Shown: positions 25,456 to 36,424 of the stretch, in pieces
Layout: every line of letters starts with the position of its first letter
Position numbering within the stretch: position 1 is the first letter of the stretch
Assembly (NCBI RefSeq): GCF_007830515.1
Contig: NZ_VLKT01000014.1
Coordinates: forward strand, 1-64,000
Length of the DNA stretch: 64,000 nt
Reading direction: 5' to 3'
Source of the DNA: Mesorhizobium tianshanense
GTDB taxonomy: Bacteria > Pseudomonadota > Alphaproteobacteria > Rhizobiales > Rhizobiaceae
The notes under the pieces: model-generated
The model's input: the letters and a program-made list of their open reading frames with translations, nothing else
Told to the model about the DNA's origin: nothing
The model's database searches: none
Translations under genes and position numbers: made by a program

Positions 25456-25510
25456 ATATTTTCCTGCCCCTTAGCCACCTAATGCCGGTCTAGCCTGTTT
25501 TGCCCAAACC

Positions 25511-25564
25511 GACAAGAAAAACGGGGCCGACAAGAAGAAGGGGGCCGACAAGAAAAAGCCCGCC
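25511..25564 (+). repeat. 18-bp tandem repeat, three copies
   Basis: Units 25511-25528, 25529-25546 and 25547-25564 all begin GACAAGAA and differ at a few positions. One frame reads (DKKxGA) repeats and closes at a TGA (25571-25573) but has no start. The repeat lies between the divergent LysM and LOG genes. Confidence 0.75.
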
Positions 25565-25605
25565 CGGGCTTGACCACGAATAAAGACCCAATCACCAATC
25601 ATTCC

Positions 25606-26217
25606 ATGAATACGATTCGATCCGTCTGCGTCTATTGTGGCTCGTCTCCGGGCCGCGATGAAACCTATGCCAAGGCCGGACACCTGCTTGGGCGTTCGAT
25701 CGCCAAATCCGGCCTGCGTCTGATCTATGGCGGCGGCACCAGAGGCATCATGGGAGCCGTTGCCGAAGGCGCGTTGCGGGCTGGCGGCAAGGTGACGGGC
25801 ATCATTCCACGCTTCCTGATCAACAGGGAGGCCACCGAAACCGCGCTTGATAGGCTCGACGAGCTCGTGATCACCGACAACATGCACGAGCGCAAGCACA
25901 GCATGTTCGAGAAATCCGACGCCTTTGTGGCGCTGCCCGGCGGCATCGGCACTGTCGAGGAAATCATCGAGATCATGACCTGGGCGCAGCTCGGCCATCA
26001 TCGCAAGCCAATCGTCTTCGGCAACGTTGGCGGATTCTGGGATCCGATGCTGGCGCTGCTCGACCATATGATGGCCGAGGGCTTCATCCACACCGCGCAG
26101 CGGGTCAAACCACTGGTGGTCGAAGACCCGGAAGCGATCGTCGCCGCCATCATGGTCGCTGGATCGTCGGTCGATGCGCCCACCGAGGGTGTGCAGTCGG
26201 TGATCGACAAGCTCTGA
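25606..26217 (+). CDS. LOG family protein (cytokinin riboside 5'-monophosphate phosphoribohydrolase-like)
   Basis: A 203-residue Rossmann-type protein of the LOG/TIGR00730 family. The motif LPGGIGTVEE is the phosphoribohydrolase signature, and YGGGTRGIMGAVAEGAL is the nucleotide-binding loop. Plant and some bacterial LOG enzymes release free cytokinin from its nucleotide; others hydrolyse AMP or purine nucleotides. The ATG at 25606 starts the conserved NTIRSVCVYCGSSPG; a TTG at 25570 would add 12 residues. For a plant-associated bacterium cytokinin activation is possible but not shown. Confidence 0.88.
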   Translation: MNTIRSVCVYCGSSPGRDETYAKAGHLLGRSIAKSGLRLIYGGGTRGIMGAVAEGALRAGGKVTGIIPRFLINREATETALDRLDELVITDNMHERKHSMFEKSDAFVALPGGIGTVEEIIEIMTWAQLGHHRKPIVFGNVGGFWDPMLALLDHMMAEGFIHTAQRVKPLVVEDPEAIVAAIMVAGSSVDAPTEGVQSVIDKL

Positions 26218-26322
26218 GCTGCTGTCAAGAAACCGTCACACGAAACCGGGTTCGCCCGTGCTAGGAATCACAGTCCGGCCGCCACCGCGCGGCGCCGTAT
26301 CCGAGAACCTGGCGAAGCGACC

Positions 26323-27323
26323 ATGAATATCGCTCTCAACGCGGAAGGCAGCGAGCTATCGCCTTATCTGCCCGACGAGCATGGGCTGTTCTTCATCTAT
26401 CATTTCACCGCCGAAGGCCCCGAACCAAAGACCCGGCCGCCACGCACTGGACATGGCGCAGCTACCAGCTCTCCGACATGCGCGCGCGCCATGAGATCGC
26501 CACCGAACCTGCGCCGCCGCCGCCAGTGCGCGAAGCCTTCCTGTCGGCCGGTCATGGCTGCCACATCGACCTTGAGGGCGACTGGCTCCATGGCGACCTG
26601 CCGGACCTGCGCCACGACTATTCAGCGGAGGCGCGCGGGCTCGGCCATTTCCGCTTTGCCTTCAACGGCACGATGCTGGTCGGCGGCCGCAAGCAGCCGC
26701 TGCGGTCGGTCGACACTATCCGCAAGGCGATCGACAACGGGTCGCGCAAGTTCCGCTCTCCGGCCGAATTGATCGAGGCTGTCATGAGCCAGTCGCTCGA
26801 CGGCATGGCGACGGAACTCGGTGGCCTTGGTGACACGCTCGACGGCATCGAGGACCGCATCGTCTGCGACGCATGGCACAATGAGCGGCAGGCGCTGGTC
26901 GATGCGCGCCGGCATCTGGTGGTGATCCATCGGCAGATGGCAACGCTGACCAGCCTGTTCCGCCATCTCGACCATTCGCATCGCAACGATTTGCCGGATG
27001 CGATCAACGACATGGCCGCGCGGCTTTCGTACCGCGCCCATACGTTGCATCATGACGGCGAGCAATTGCAGGCGCGCGCCCAGCTTTTGCAGGATGAGCT
27101 GATGGCCAAGCTGACGACGCAGTCGAACCAGTTGCTCTACATGCTGTCGGTGATGATTGCGATGCTGTTGCCGATGACGATCATCTCCGGCCTGTTCGGC
27201 ATGAATGTCGGCGGCCTGCCGCTGGTCGACACGCCGGTGGGCTTCTGGGTGGCGTCGGCTATATCGCTGGTTGTCGCGGCGGTCGTCTATCTGTTCGTCA
27301 GGCGGCTGGGGCGCGGGATGTAG
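26323..27323 (+). pseudogene. CorA/ZntB-type metal ion transporter, disrupted by a frameshift
   Basis: Translation from ATG 26323 is protein-like for about 36 codons (MNIALNAEG...HFTAEGPEPK), then degrades. The family sequence continues in another frame from about 26430 (DPAATHWTWRSYQLSDMRAR) to the stop at 27323. One missing base near GAACCAAAGACCC (26421-26433), for example an A lost from an A4 run, explains the break. The C-terminal part has the CorA signature GMN in LFGMNVGGLPLVD and two membrane helices. An ATG at 26478 could still make a 281-residue protein lacking about 50 N-terminal residues. Whether this is a real mutation or a base-calling error is open. The last 26 bases overlap the RarD gene on the other strand. 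Confidence 0.8.
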
Positions 27324-28233
27324 CGCCGGCCTTGCGCGCCGAAGAAAACATCGACCAGGAGTAGATCGCCAGCGCCGTCCAGATCAGGCCGAAGGCGACG
27401 GCCTGGGTGCTGCCGAAGGGTTCGCCGAAAATCAGCACGGCGATCAGGAACACAATGGTCGGCGCAATATACTGCATGATGCCGATGGTCGAGAGGCGCA
27501 ACAGCCTGGCCCCGAAGGCGAACAGCAGCAGCGGCACCGCGGTGACCGGGCCGCAACCGACCAACAAGGCCATATCGTTCAACGAGCCGGAGACGAAATG
27601 GTCCTGTCCGCTGGCGATGAGAAAGATGATGTAGCCCAGCGCCGGCACCGACAGCAAAAGCACTTCAAGCAGGAAACCCTGGCTCGGGCCGATTGGCAGC
27701 GTCTTGCGGAAGAAGGCGTAGGCGGCGAAGGAAAAGGCAAGCGCCAGCGACACCCAGGGCAGCTTGCCGCCCTCGACCGTCAGCACAGTGACGGCAACGG
27801 TGGCCAGCGCCACCGCCGCGATCTGCAGCCGGTCGAGCCGTTCGCCGAGCAGCAGCGCGCCGACGACGACGTTGACCAGCGGGTTGATGTAATAGCCAAG
27901 CGCGGTCTCGACTGTGCGGTCGACCGCGATCGCCCAGACATAGATGCCCCAGTTGACCGAGATCAGCGCCGCCGTCAACGCCGCCATCGAAATGGTACGC
28001 GGCGAACGCACTGCGGCCTTGAAATCCGTGGTGCGGCCGGCCCAGATCAAAACGGCAGCCGCGATCGGTACCGACCAGACGATGCGGTGCGCGATGACTT
28101 CGGCCAGCGGCAAGTGTGCCACCGCCTTCATGTAGAAGGGCAGTAACCCCCACAGGAGATAGGCGCCCAGCGCCAGCAGGAAGCCACGCCGGGCCTTTGA
28201 GTCTGCTTCGAGCTGAGTTACTTGCGTGGCCAT
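27298..28233 (-). CDS. rarD: EamA family transporter RarD
   Basis: A 311-residue DMT-superfamily protein with about ten membrane segments. The RarD subfamily blocks are visible: GAYLLWGLLPFYMKA, EVIAHRIVWSVP, NWGIYVWAIAVDRTVETALGYYINPLVNVVVG and LLRLSTIGIMQYIAPT. The name comes from a chloramphenicol-related locus in Pseudomonas; the real substrate is unknown. It converges on and overlaps the CorA-type gene by 26 bases. Confidence 0.9.
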   Translation of the reverse strand: MATQVTQLEADSKARRGFLLALGAYLLWGLLPFYMKAVAHLPLAEVIAHRIVWSVPIAAAVLIWAGRTTDFKAAVRSPRTISMAALTAALISVNWGIYVWAIAVDRTVETALGYYINPLVNVVVGALLLGERLDRLQIAAVALATVAVTVLTVEGGKLPWVSLALAFSFAAYAFFRKTLPIGPSQGFLLEVLLLSVPALGYIIFLIASGQDHFVSGSLNDMALLVGCGPVTAVPLLLFAFGARLLRLSTIGIMQYIAPTIVFLIAVLIFGEPFGSTQAVAFGLIWTALAIYSWSMFSSARKAGATSRAPAA

Positions 28234-28316
28234 GGCCCAACGCTATGCGCCAGCCGCCGTGCCAAGACCATCGCAAAGTTCTGATGGATCAATGGACTTT
28301 CGCTGATGGTTCAATC

Positions 28317-29933
28317 CTACTCCGCCGCGACCAGCCCGGCCATCTCTCGGTTCTTCATCAGCTTGTAGACGATCGAATCCATCAGCGCCTGGAACGAGGC
28401 GTCGATGATGTTTTCGGAGACGCCGACCGTCCACCAGCGAGCGCCGGTCGAGTCATGCGATTCGATCAGCACGCGAGTGATCGCCTCGGTGCCGCCATTG
28501 AGGATACGCACCTTGAAATCGGCAAGCTCGAGGTCGGCGATCTCGCTCTGGAACTTGCCGAGGTCCTTGCGCAGCGCGATGTCGAGCGCATTGACGGGGC
28601 CGTGCCCTTCGGCCACCGACATCTTCTCCTCGCCGTCGACCAGCACCTTGACGATCGCCTCGGAGACCGTCTTCAGCTGGCCGTTGGCGTCGAAGCGGCG
28701 CTCGACCATGCAGCGGAACGAGGTGACATGGAAGAACTCCGGCAGGCCGTGCAGCATCTTGCGCGCCAGCAGCTCGAAGCTGGCGTCGGCGCCTTCATAG
28801 GCATAGCCCTCGGCCTCGCGCTCCTTGACCACTGATATCAGCGCGTCGAGCCGGTGGTCGTCCTTCGGCATATCGATGCCACGCCGTTTCAGCTCGGCGA
28901 GGAAATTGGCCTTGCCGCCCTGGTCCGAGACCATGACGCGGCGGCGGTTGCCGACCGCTTCCGGCTCCACATGCTCGTAGGTGGCGGGCTCCTTGGCCAG
29001 TGCCGAAGCATGGATGCCGGCCTTGGTGGCGAAGGCGGACGCGCCGACATAAGGCGCCTGCGCTTCCGGCGCGCGGTTCAGCAATTCGTCGAACGCGCGC
29101 GACAGGCGCGATATCCCGGCCAACGCTTCGGCCGAAATGCCTGTCTCGAAGCGGCTGGAAAAGGCCGGCTTCAACGCCAGCGTCGGCACGATCGAGATCA
29201 GATTGGCGTTGCCGCAGCGCTCGCCGATGCCATTCAACGTGCCCTGGATCTGGCGCACGCCGGCCTCGACGGCGGCGAGCGAATTCGCCACCGCCTGGCC
29301 GGTGTCGTCATGGGCGTGGATGCCGAGATGGTCGCCCGGTATGCCGGCTGCGATGACCGTCCCGACAATGGCGCGCACTTCCGAGGGCTGCGTGCCGCCA
29401 TTGGTGTCGCATAGCACCACCCAGCGCGCGCCGGCGTCATGGGCGGTCCTGGCGCAGGCCAGCGCATAATCGGGATTGGCCTTGAAGCCGTCGAAGAAGT
29501 GTTCGCAGTCGACCAGCGCTTCCTTGCCCGAGGCAGCCGCCGCTTCGACCGAAGCCTTGATCGCCTCGAGGTTCTCCTCGTTGGTGCAGCCGAGCGCGAC
29601 GCGGACATGGTAGTCCCAGCTCTTGGCGACAAAGCAGATGGCGTCCGACTTCGACTGGACCAGTGCGGCCAGGCCGGGATCATTCGAAGCCGATACCCCC
29701 GCCCGCTTGGTCATGCCGAAGGCAACGAATTTCGCGCTCGCCGTGCGGTGCTCGGCAAAGAAGGCGGTGTCGGTCGGGTTGGCGCCGGGATAGCCGCCCT
29801 CGACATAGTCGATGCCGAACTCGTCGAGCAGCTTGGCGATGGCGATCTTGTCCTCGACGGAAAAGTCGATGCCCGGCGTCTGCTGGCCATCGCGCAGTGT
29901 GGTGTCGAAGAGGTAGAGGCGCTCGCAGCCCAT
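28317..29933 (-). CDS. cimA: Citramalate synthase (LeuA/CimA family)
   Basis: A 538-residue acyltransferase of the isopropylmalate/citramalate synthase family. The TIM-barrel motif DTTLRDGQQTPG (residues 10-21), the metal-binding block GIHAHDDTGQAVANS and GTLNGIGERCGNANL are intact, and the C-terminal ~140 residues form the LeuA regulatory domain. The family condenses acetyl-CoA with pyruvate to citramalate, giving a threonine-independent route to isoleucine. The ATG at 29933 has GGGGA 7 bases upstream; ATG 29939, overlapping the pip stop, is an alternative. It is the last gene of the cysS-to-cimA run. Confidence 0.88.
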   Translation of the reverse strand: MGCERLYLFDTTLRDGQQTPGIDFSVEDKIAIAKLLDEFGIDYVEGGYPGANPTDTAFFAEHRTASAKFVAFGMTKRAGVSASNDPGLAALVQSKSDAICFVAKSWDYHVRVALGCTNEENLEAIKASVEAAAASGKEALVDCEHFFDGFKANPDYALACARTAHDAGARWVVLCDTNGGTQPSEVRAIVGTVIAAGIPGDHLGIHAHDDTGQAVANSLAAVEAGVRQIQGTLNGIGERCGNANLISIVPTLALKPAFSSRFETGISAEALAGISRLSRAFDELLNRAPEAQAPYVGASAFATKAGIHASALAKEPATYEHVEPEAVGNRRRVMVSDQGGKANFLAELKRRGIDMPKDDHRLDALISVVKEREAEGYAYEGADASFELLARKMLHGLPEFFHVTSFRCMVERRFDANGQLKTVSEAIVKVLVDGEEKMSVAEGHGPVNALDIALRKDLGKFQSEIADLELADFKVRILNGGTEAITRVLIESHDSTGARWWTVGVSENIIDASFQALMDSIVYKLMKNREMAGLVAAE

Positions 29934-29935
29934 GA

Positions 29936-31361
<1,426 letters not shown>

Positions 31362-31365
<4 letters not shown>

Positions 31366-31853
31366 GATCTTTCCTCCCGCGGCCATTGTTCGGTGTCGTG
31401 GTCGGGGTGCTGATAAGAGACAAGATCGGCAAGATAGGAGGCCGACGAGATGTCGGCCATCGTGTCCTCGCCCGGCAAGTCGTGGATGTGATCCACATAG
31501 GGGAGCTTTGCTTCGGTGCCCCACTGGATGGTCGGCGCGATCTCCTGCGGAGCGTCGAAGGCGGCGATGGCAAGCGCGATGCCATCGGGCGCCTCGAAGG
31601 TCAGCGGCGTACCGCAATCGGCGCAAAAACCACGCCATGCGACGTTGGAGGAGCGGAAGCGTTTGGGCTCGCCGCGCGTCCAGTCGAGTTTTGCGCCACG
31701 CACGGACACCAGCGGCAGGTAGAAATTGCCGCTCGCCTTCTGGCACATGCGGCAATGGCAGACGGAGGCGTCGCCCAGTGCGCCTTCGACACGGAAGCGC
31801 ACGGCGCCACACTGGCAGCCGCCTGTGTAGACCGGTCTGTTGTCGAGGCTCAT
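31362..31853 (-). CDS. GFA (Gfa-like) zinc-binding protein, copy 1
   Basis: A 163-residue GFA-fold protein with the same cysteine pattern as its neighbour (CQCGAVRF, CHCRMCQKASG, CADCGTPLTF). The two share the ending motif YQHPDHDTEQWP / [12 protein letters not shown]. The ATG at 31853 starts 4 bases after the VOC gene's stop codon; its own stop overlaps the start of copy 2. The longer open frame upstream (to 32231) is out-of-frame read-through of the VOC gene and is not protein-like. Confidence 0.88.
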
Positions 31854-31857
31854 GGCG

Positions 31858-32244
31858 TCACTCCGGGGCATGGCAGACGGCTTCGATATTGTTGCCGTCG
31901 GGGTCGAAGACAAAGGCGCCGTAATAAATCGCATGATAGTGCGGACGCAGACCCGGCCCGCCATTGTCCTTGCCGCCGGCAGCGATTGCCGCGGCATGGA
32001 AGGCATCGACCTCGGCGCGGCTGCGCGCGGTGAAGGCGACGTGCTGGCGGTCCTTCGGCTTGTCCTTGCCGGCATGCAGCCAGAACACCGGCCGGTCGCG
32101 GCCATAGCCCCCGACCCTGGCGCCACCGGTGTACTCCTGCGGCACCATGTAGAGGAGTGCTGCACCGAGCGGCGCCATCGCCTTGTCGTAGAAGGCCTTG
32201 GAAGCGTCGAAATCGGAAACGGTGATGCCAAGATGATCGATCAT
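31858..32244 (-). CDS. VOC family (glyoxalase/bleomycin-resistance-like) protein
   Basis: A 128-residue single vicinal-oxygen-chelate protein. The two beta-alpha-beta-beta-beta modules start at [23 protein letters not shown] and around [19 protein letters not shown]; His-4, His-69 (RQHVAFTA) and the glutamate of NIEAV are likely metal ligands. The substrate is unknown. It overlaps the cysS stop by 4 bases. Confidence 0.87.
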   Translation of the reverse strand: MIDHLGITVSDFDASKAFYDKAMAPLGAALLYMVPQEYTGGARVGGYGRDRPVFWLHAGKDKPKDRQHVAFTARSRAEVDAFHAAAIAAGGKDNGGPGLRPHYHAIYYGAFVFDPDGNNIEAVCHAPE

Positions 32245-33698
32245 CTTTTTACCTCCCAGGTGGTGATGCGGTCGCCGGTGACGGGGTCCTTGCCATCCTT
32301 CAGCTGTATACCTTGCGCCAGCAACTCGTCGCGGATGCGGTCGGCTTCGGCCCAGTTCTTGGCGGCGATGAGCGCAAGGCGATTGGTGATCGCCTTGGCG
32401 ATGGCGTATTCATCAACCTTGGCCGGCGCAACGTCGAAGCCTAGGAACAGAAGCGACGCCTTCAGCGAAGCGGCGGCATCGTTGCCGCCGGCGGCGGCTA
32501 CGTTGAAATCCACAGCCTCGCCGGCCAGTTGCGTCATCACCTGGAACGCCGCATAGGTGGCGAGATCGTCCGAGAGGGCATCCACGACTTCTACCGGCAG
32601 TTGCTTTGCCGCCGCCGGCGTCAGATCCGCCGCCCGCTTCCATTTGCGCAGCGTATTCTCCGCCTCTTCCAGCTTGCGCACGGAAAAGTCGATCGGCTCG
32701 CGATAATGCGTCATCAGCATCGCGAGCCGCAGGACCTCGCCCGGCCATTTGCGGCCGCCAAAGGTCTCGGTCTCCAGCAACTCGTTGATCGAGTAGAAGT
32801 TGCCCAGGCTCTTGGACATCTTCTGCCCCTCGACCTGCAGGAAGCCGTTGTGCATCCACACCTTGGCCATCACATCAGTGCCGTGGGCGCAGCGCGACTG
32901 GGCGATCTCGTTCTCGTGGTGCGGGAAGATCAGGTCGAGCCCGCCGCCATGGATGTCGAAGACCTCGCCGAGATAGGCGGCCGACATCGCCGAGCACTCG
33001 ATGTGCCAGCCCGGCCGGCCCCTGCCCCACGGGCTGTCCCAGCCCGGCTCTTCCGGCGAGGACAGCTTCCACAGCACGAAATCGCCAGGGTTCTTCTTGT
33101 GCGCATCGACGGCGACGCGGGCGCCGGCTTGCTGTTCGTCGAGATTGCGTTTCGACAATTGGCCGTAGTCCGGCATCGAGGCGGTGTCGAACAGAACTTC
33201 GCCTGCCGCAACATAGGCATGGCCGCGTTCGATCAAGCGTTGAATCAAGGAGATCATGTCGATCTTGCCGTCGGCGCGCGGCTCGACGAATTCGGTGGCG
33301 CGCGGCTCGACCGTCGGTTCCAGGCAGCCGAGCGTCGCCACGTCCTTGTGGAACTGGTCCGCGGTCTTTTCGGTGACCCGCCGGATCGCCTCGTTCAGCG
33401 ACAGCATTCCCGAGGCGATCTCGCCGCCGAAATCGCGCAGCGCGCGGGTGTTGATCTTGTCGTCGACATCCGTGATGTTGCGCACATAGGTGACATGCGC
33501 TTGCCCGTAGAGATGGCGCAGCAGACGGAACAGCACGTCGAAGACGATCACCGGCCGCGCGTTGCCGATATGGGCAAAGTCGTAGACAGTCGGACCGCAG
33601 ACATACATGCGCACATTGCGCGGATCGATCGGGAAGAAATCCTCCTTCGTCCGCGTCAGCGTGTTGTAGAGGCGCAGGCCCTTCGATGCGTCAGACAT
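32241..33698 (-). CDS. cysS: Cysteinyl-tRNA synthetase
   Basis: A 485-residue class I synthetase that charges tRNA-Cys. The zinc-site cysteine is in [12 protein letters not shown], the HIGH-type motif is FAHIGNARP, further ligands lie in HIECSAM and HHENEIAQ, and the KMSKS loop is [10 protein letters not shown]. The ATG at 33698 begins the family sequence; upstream in-frame codons come from a palindromic repeat. It is the promoter-proximal gene of a run in which VOC, GFA, GFA, pip and cimA follow with overlapping stops and starts. Confidence 0.97.
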   Translation of the reverse strand: MSDASKGLRLYNTLTRTKEDFFPIDPRNVRMYVCGPTVYDFAHIGNARPVIVFDVLFRLLRHLYGQAHVTYVRNITDVDDKINTRALRDFGGEIASGMLSLNEAIRRVTEKTADQFHKDVATLGCLEPTVEPRATEFVEPRADGKIDMISLIQRLIERGHAYVAAGEVLFDTASMPDYGQLSKRNLDEQQAGARVAVDAHKKNPGDFVLWKLSSPEEPGWDSPWGRGRPGWHIECSAMSAAYLGEVFDIHGGGLDLIFPHHENEIAQSRCAHGTDVMAKVWMHNGFLQVEGQKMSKSLGNFYSINELLETETFGGRKWPGEVLRLAMLMTHYREPIDFSVRKLEEAENTLRKWKRAADLTPAAAKQLPVEVVDALSDDLATYAAFQVMTQLAGEAVDFNVAAAGGNDAAASLKASLLFLGFDVAPAKVDEYAIAKAITNRLALIAAKNWAEADRIRDELLAQGIQLKDGKDPVTGDRITTWEVKR

Positions 33699-34143
33699 TC
33701 CGTGCCTTCCCGGTCCGATACTCTTGTTTGAGCATGATCTGGTCCGAAAACCGGCTTCCACTTTTCGGGATCATGCTTTGGCTGGAGCCTTCCTTGCGCC
33801 GAGACGCAAATCAGGCTCCAGCCTGCTGGCCGGGGCGTTTGTCCACTCTAGAAGGAAGATAGGCGAAAACGTCCGGACCAGCGCGAGGCTAGCCAATAAT
33901 GCAAATGCCACAAATGGCGAAAGACGTTCTCATAGGCGGCTTTATCGCCTCACCCACTGTTGCCGTCAAGTCGCAACTTTCGGCAAAAGGGTCACTGGAT
34001 CACAGGTAATGACGCACCGAAACATTTTATTAAACATCTCGGCACAGTCATGAAACATTCGTCGGCTAGATCGCCAGGTGTCACGATTTGGTCGGATTCG
34101 ACCAGCAAACGCGGACACGAAGACCTTACCAGGGAAGAGAGAA
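33699..34143. other. Intergenic region with a palindromic element
   Basis: This 445-base divergent gap holds the palindromic repeat at 33731-33777 and the promoters of cysS and the small gene at 34144. The rest is less GC-rich than its surroundings. A short inverted repeat (TTGCCG/CGGCAA around 33960-33988) was seen, with no clear role. Confidence 0.6.
33731..33777. repeat. Rhizobial palindromic intergenic element
   Basis: AGCATGATC (33731-33739) and GATCATGCT (33769-33777) are perfect inverted ends, with CCGAAAA / CTTTTCGG as inner arms. This element family, with the core CCGAAAACCGG, is very common in Rhizobium and Mesorhizobium intergenic DNA. A degenerate copy is at 23542-23594. Confidence 0.85.
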
Positions 34144-34299
34144 ATGCCCCGAACCAAGCAGGAACCCAGCGGCGCCAAGCAACCGGCGCTCGCCAGCCAA
34201 TATCGGGCGATCGGCCCGGCCGCGATCGTCGCCGCCCTTCTCCACACAGCGAAGAAGAAAAAGCCGGTGCAGAAGATCATATCGCCGCGCGCTGCCTGA
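34144..34299 (+). CDS. Small basic hypothetical protein
   Basis: A 51-residue ORF starting MPRTKQEPSGAKQPALASQ and ending in a lysine-rich tail (HTAKKKKPVQKIISPRAA). AGGGAAGAGAG lies just before the ATG, the best ribosome binding site in the region. The strong basic charge could suit nucleic acid binding, but no family is recognised. Confidence 0.55.
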   Translation: MPRTKQEPSGAKQPALASQYRAIGPAAIVAALLHTAKKKKPVQKIISPRAA

Positions 34300-34381
34300 T
34301 GTGACGTGCGGCCAGCCGGTCGCCAGTAAATGGGCGCCGGAAATTAAGGGCGCTGAAGCGCCTCACGAATAGCAGATACTG

Positions 34382-35143
34382 CTAAAACAAGGTCATCTGA
34401 CTGTCGTCCGCGCCGGGCTTCTGGCGCCTGGCCTTCTCGGGCTCCGGCCCCACGACGCCCCTTAACTGAATCTCCGGTCCGGTGTTGGCGACCTTATTGA
34501 CAAGGTCGGAAACCGGGACAGCCTCGAAGAAATCGAACTGTGCCGGTCTGAGCAGGCCGGCCACATCGCGCGGCTCCAGCGTGCGGCAATCCAGCCAGCG
34601 GGCGAAATCCTGCGGATGGATCACCACTGGCATCCGGTCGTGGATGTGGGCGATGTCGGCATTGGCGTTGACGGTCAGGATGGCGCCGGTGTCCATTTCC
34701 GAACCGCCTGGCTCGGCATAGGTCTCGATCAGCCCGGCGAAGGCGACAAGCCCGCCATGCTTCGGCCGCAGCCAATAGGGCTGTCCTCTCTTGCCGCCTG
34801 ATTGATGCCATTCGTAGAAGCCGGAAGCCGGCACCAAAGCGCGGCGGTGGCGCATGGCGGTGCGAAACGAGGCCTTTTCCGTTGCCCCCTCCGAGCGGGC
34901 GTTGAACAGCAGCGGAAACGCGCGTGTGTCCTTCACCCAGGCCGGGATCAGCCCCCAGCGCACCAGCATCGGCTGCCGGTCGGGAAGGTTCGAGCCCGGC
35001 GACTGCGGCAAACCGGCGACCGCCATCAGCACCGGCTGTGTCGGTGCGATGTTGTAACGCGGCGGAAAATCCTCCAGCTCCGCCAGCCCCAGAAAGGCGG
35101 CGGTCTGGTCAGGCGTGGCGGTCAAGGCAAAACGTCCGCACAT
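34382..35143 (-). CDS. SRAP (SOS response-associated peptidase, YedK/HMCES) family protein
   Basis: A 253-residue SRAP protein. Catalytic Cys-2 (MCGRFAL) becomes N-terminal after removal of Met and forms a covalent adduct with abasic sites in single-stranded DNA, protecting them. Other conserved residues are in YNIAPTQPV, the NARSEGATEKASFR block, ASGFYEWH and the histidine in DIAHIHDRMPVVI. It is divergent from the NUDIX gene with 120 bases between the starts. Confidence 0.93.
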   Translation of the reverse strand: MCGRFALTATPDQTAAFLGLAELEDFPPRYNIAPTQPVLMAVAGLPQSPGSNLPDRQPMLVRWGLIPAWVKDTRAFPLLFNARSEGATEKASFRTAMRHRRALVPASGFYEWHQSGGKRGQPYWLRPKHGGLVAFAGLIETYAEPGGSEMDTGAILTVNANADIAHIHDRMPVVIHPQDFARWLDCRTLEPRDVAGLLRPAQFDFFEAVPVSDLVNKVANTGPEIQLRGVVGPEPEKARRQKPGADDSQMTLF

Positions 35144-35263
35144 GAACTAAGCTCTTCGAATTGGTGTCATCTGACGGTGACGATGGAACCGACGTCGCGC
35201 AACCGCTAAAGCTGTTCACCGCCGGCTGGTCCACAAGGTGATGCAGCGGTCGAACGGAGAGCC

Positions 35264-35683
35264 ATGGACGAAGTGCGTAAGATACTCCCGGCTGTCTCGG
35301 TCGCCATCGTCCGCGGCGACACGGTGCTGCTGGTCAAGCGGGCGCGGCAGCCTTCGCAAGGCTTTTATGCGTTTCCGGGCGGCAAGGTCGAGGCCGGCGA
35401 AACGCTGGAAGAAGCCGCGAGACGCGAGTTGCAGGAAGAAACCGGCTTGCAGGCGCACAACTACCGCCCCCTTCGGGAAATCCACATCGACGGCAGCAAC
35501 GACGGGCACCCGGTCGACTATCTGCTGACGGTGTTCGGCGCCACATATGCCGGCGGCGAACCCGTGGCCAGCGACGACGCCGAAACCGCCGCCTTCTATA
35601 CGCTCAGCGAAATGAGGGCGCTGCCGCTTGCCGCTTCGGTGTTTGCCGTTGCCGACGAATTGCTCAGGAATGCAGGGGCGTAA
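35264..35683 (+). CDS. NUDIX hydrolase
   Basis: A 139-residue protein with a perfect Nudix box: G40, E46, R54-E55, E58-E59, G61 in GGKVEAGETLEEAARRELQ followed by EETGL. NUDIX enzymes hydrolyse nucleoside diphosphates linked to other groups, such as oxidised dNTPs or ADP-ribose. The substrate is not predictable. The TIGR02301 gene follows after 48 bases, an arrangement I recall from other rhizobia. Confidence 0.92.
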   Translation: MDEVRKILPAVSVAIVRGDTVLLVKRARQPSQGFYAFPGGKVEAGETLEEAARRELQEETGLQAHNYRPLREIHIDGSNDGHPVDYLLTVFGATYAGGEPVASDDAETAAFYTLSEMRALPLAASVFAVADELLRNAGA

Positions 35684-35731
35684 CCTCCAAAATCGCCTTG
35701 CGGGCAGCAAATTGTTTCGCCACAAAGACTT

Positions 35732-36109
35732 ATGATCCGCGCCGCGTTTTTCCTCGCAGCTTGCCTCGCCGTCAGCACGGCAATCGGGGCGCGGCCGGTT
35801 TTGGCCGCCGAATCGCCGTTCGAGCCCGGGCTGATGCGGCTGGCGGAGGTGCTTGGATCGCTGCATTTCCTGCGCAATCTGTGCGGCGAAAAGGGCGACC
35901 AGTGGCGGCTCGAGATGGAAAAGCTGATCGCGTCGGAAAATCCCGACCCGGAGCGGCGCGCCCGCTTTATCGCTAGCTTCAACCGCGGCTACCGCTCCTT
36001 CAGCGGCGCCTACACGCAGTGCACCGCTTCGGCGACGGAAGCCATCAGCCGCTACATGAAGGAAGGCGAGACGCTGTCACGCGACATCGCCTCGCGCTAC
36101 GGCAACTGA
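35732..36109 (+). CDS. TIGR02301 family secreted protein
   Basis: A 125-residue protein with a signal peptide (MIRAAFFLAACLAVSTAIGARPVLA) and a mature helical domain with two cysteines (LRNLCGEKGDQWR and YTQCTASATEAI) that could form a disulphide. The blocks EVLGSLHFLRNLC and FNRGYRSFSGAYTQC are typical of TIGR02301, a family confined to alphaproteobacteria and without known function. It probably lies in the periplasm. Confidence 0.82.
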   Translation: MIRAAFFLAACLAVSTAIGARPVLAAESPFEPGLMRLAEVLGSLHFLRNLCGEKGDQWRLEMEKLIASENPDPERRARFIASFNRGYRSFSGAYTQCTASATEAISRYMKEGETLSRDIASRYGN

Positions 36110-36424
36110 CCTTGCCACCTCCGGGCTTGTGTCCGGTGGCGTCTTAGTGCAATCCTCGTGTTGCACTTCTGCAACAGCATTAACGAAACCTTATCGCGCG
36201 GATGTGGAATTAACTCAAACTGAAGGTTTTCGTCCCCCTCGCCGGCCTAATCGGCTAAGTTTAGGTCGGATCGAACGCAGGTTTGCAAAACGCTATCGAC
36301 CTTGTCGAAGACGACCCTAGAAATGTCGTATTTACAAGTACTTACTTAGCCTGCGTGTAAAAAGGGACAGCCCAAGCCTGATCCGCACCTGTCGGATCGT
36401 CGCTTGAAAAGGGTGGACATCGCA
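36110..36424. other. Intergenic region without a recognisable gene
   Basis: This 315-base stretch is AT-richer than average. It holds a CtrA-like sequence (TTAA-N7-TTAT at 36180-36194) and an imperfect inverted repeat (CCTAA ... TTAGG around 36245-36266). ORFs here lack ribosome binding sites and protein-like composition. Confidence 0.5.
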
